Shown here one piece after another: positions 62,862 through 64,000 of a stretch of 64,000 nt of DNA. Source of the stretch: Adlercreutzia agrestimuris (GTDB lineage Bacteria; Actinomycetota; Coriobacteriia; Coriobacteriales; Eggerthellaceae); NCBI RefSeq assembly GCF_943193125.1, contig NZ_CALPCX010000002.1, positions 1 to 64,000 of the forward strand, written 5' to 3'. The notes beneath the pieces are model-generated. The model did not search any database. It was not told the DNA's origin and worked only from the letters and a program-made list of their open reading frames with translations. The stretch's first letter is position 1, and the number at the start of each line of letters is the position of its first letter. The position numbers and the translations under genes were made by a program.

Positions 62862-64000
62862 ATGTCAACCATGGGTCTTATAGGGTTGCTTGTTGCATTT
62901 GCAGGCGTCGTCGTTTCGGTAGTATGCCTGCTTGCCGGCTATGTGATGAGCCGCAAGAAGGAATCCCATACGGGCGAGATGCTGATGTGGGGTGGACACG
63001 TAGCAGCAATCGTTTCTGCACTTGCTCTGACGCTTTGCTGCGGTATTTTGGTCTACTGTTTCTTTAGTGGTGATGTGTCCATCGAATATGTTTTGAATCA
63101 GCGTAGTGATGCCTCGGGTGCAGATGCATGGCTCTATAAGCTTGCTGGCTTATGGGCAGGGCGCCAAGGTTCGCTGCTTTTCTGGGCATGGCTCATTGCT
63201 GTCTTTAATGCGGTTGTGGCTATTCGCAACTTAAAGGGCTTGCATAAGCTTGATTCAATGGCATTGATGGTTGCCCAATTAGTGCTTGCAGCTTTTGTTG
63301 GCGTGCTGCTGTTTTCGGAAAGCAACATGCCTTTCACTGTGACGCCGATGCGTTACTTCACATCAGACGGGCAGCTTACTGCAGCCGCCTCTATGTTGGG
63401 TATGAATACTTTGCTTGAGCACTGGGCTATGGCAATTCATCCGCCGACATTGTTTGTTGGATATGCTGGTCTTACTATTCCTTTTGCATTTGCAATTGGC
63501 GCACTCATTGTGAATGATTCCTCTAAAGAGTGGGTTATTCGTTCGCAGCGTTACGCTCTGTTTTCATGGCTGTTTTTAGGTATCGGCATCGGCCTTGGTG
63601 CCGTTTGGGCCTACGTGGTATTAGGCTGGGGCGGTTATTGGGGTTGGGACCCGGTTGAAAATGCAAGCTTGCTTTCTTGGATTGTGGGCGTGGCGCTCAT
63701 TCACTCCTTTACGGTGTATCGCCAGCGCGGTGCCTTTAAGCGCTGGAGCGTAATGTGTGCATGCTTGACCTTTGCCTTTGTTATTGTGGGTACCTTCATT
63801 TCGCGCTCGGGTCTGGTGCAGTCAGTTCACGCTTTTGAGGGTGACCCGGTATCGTTGGTGCTCTTTGGTGTGCTTATTGTGGCATCACTTGTGGTTGGCA
63901 TCGTTGGTTTGGTTATTCGCCGCAAGTCTTTTGGTCCTTCTGAAAATGGCAACGACGAAGTTGAGAGTATGGTTTCGCGTGATGCAGCCTATTATTTCAA
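62862..64000 (+). CDS. ccmF: Cytochrome c biogenesis protein CcmF, partial
   Basis: The window edge cuts this gene after about 379 codons. It has many membrane segments, RQGSLLFWAWL, conserved HPPTLFVGYAG, and the WWD haem-handling signature WGGYWGWDPVENASLLSW (about residues 255-273). Next come the conserved VYRQRGAFKRW and TFISRSGLVQSVHAF. CcmF is the haem lyase subunit that attaches haem to exported apocytochromes. A perfect AAAGGAGGT lies 11 bases before the ATG. With ccmE it indicates a CcmE/F-based (system I-type) pathway that serves the multihaem proteins in the window. Confidence 0.93.
   Translation, partial: MSTMGLIGLLVAFAGVVVSVVCLLAGYVMSRKKESHTGEMLMWGGHVAAIVSALALTLCCGILVYCFFSGDVSIEYVLNQRSDASGADAWLYKLAGLWAGRQGSLLFWAWLIAVFNAVVAIRNLKGLHKLDSMALMVAQLVLAAFVGVLLFSESNMPFTVTPMRYFTSDGQLTAAASMLGMNTLLEHWAMAIHPPTLFVGYAGLTIPFAFAIGALIVNDSSKEWVIRSQRYALFSWLFLGIGIGLGAVWAYVVLGWGGYWGWDPVENASLLSWIVGVALIHSFTVYRQRGAFKRWSVMCACLTFAFVIVGTFISRSGLVQSVHAFEGDPVSLVLFGVLIVASLVVGIVGLVIRRKSFGPSENGNDEVESMVSRDAAYYF

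Overview
The window looks like a chromosomal segment of an anaerobic actinobacterium of the class Coriobacteriia, most likely Eggerthellaceae. This is inferred from gene content, not from a marker search. The pointers are Tat-exported flavoprotein reductases, membrane-embedded LuxR-type regulators, a porCDAB-type pyruvate:ferredoxin oxidoreductase, a giant fused 2-hydroxyacyl-CoA dehydratase activase, multihaem cytochromes and many peptidases with almost no sugar catabolism. Base composition looks mid-range by eye, which would suit a Cryptobacterium-like genome better than the GC-rich genera. No transposase, integrase, phage gene, CRISPR array or rRNA was seen.

Layout. 1-670 is a long leader with one copy of a dispersed intergenic repeat. 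671-10620 is a peptide and amino-acid utilisation block: two APC permeases, a serine carboxypeptidase (S10), a C45-like Ntn hydrolase, PepC, and a convergent C69 dipeptidase. 10956-14214 holds a LysR regulator divergent from a PaaK-like CoA ligase, followed by a protein that is only a LysR effector domain. 14306-19446 carries a flippase, an exported flavoprotein and its membrane LuxR partner. 19590-22668 is the ferredoxin oxidoreductase operon. 22714-25065 is a cell-wall-bound leucine-rich repeat protein. 25029-32710 has a thioesterase, LeuS, an SDR with a UPF0210 protein, CapA and a TetR regulator. 32741-37393 is the fused activase/dehydratase-type protein. 37394-37827 is a repeat-rich intergenic region. 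37828-46348 is a housekeeping stretch (rsmI, YgjP-like, peptidoglycan hydrolase, metG, tatD, flavodoxin-fold reductase, rsmA, Ig-like protein, tyrosine phosphatase). 46317-55520 has two more membrane LuxR regulators, each beside an exported redox enzyme: a flavoprotein, and a lipoprotein that fuses a trihaem cytochrome to a sulfite-oxidase-type molybdenum domain. 55804-60636 contains veg, apbE, a possible small gene, icd, a 2-hydroxyacid dehydrogenase and tRNA-Ala(CGC). 61140-64000 begins a cytochrome c and cytochrome maturation cluster (pentahaem-like cytochrome, CcmE of the CxxxY type, CcmF), which the window edge cuts.

How it fits together. The cell appears to import peptides and amino acids, cleave them with several cytoplasmic peptidases and oxidise 2-oxoacids through ferredoxin. 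It would dispose of electrons through exported flavin, haem and molybdenum enzymes. Each of the three membrane LuxR proteins sits next to one exported redox enzyme, which suggests matched sensor-reductase modules. The most unusual items are the DNA-binding-less LysR effector protein beside a CoA ligase, the non-canonical haem motifs beside a CxxxY CcmE, the cytochrome-molybdoenzyme fusion, the dispersed intergenic repeat and the nested palindrome at 37519-37635.
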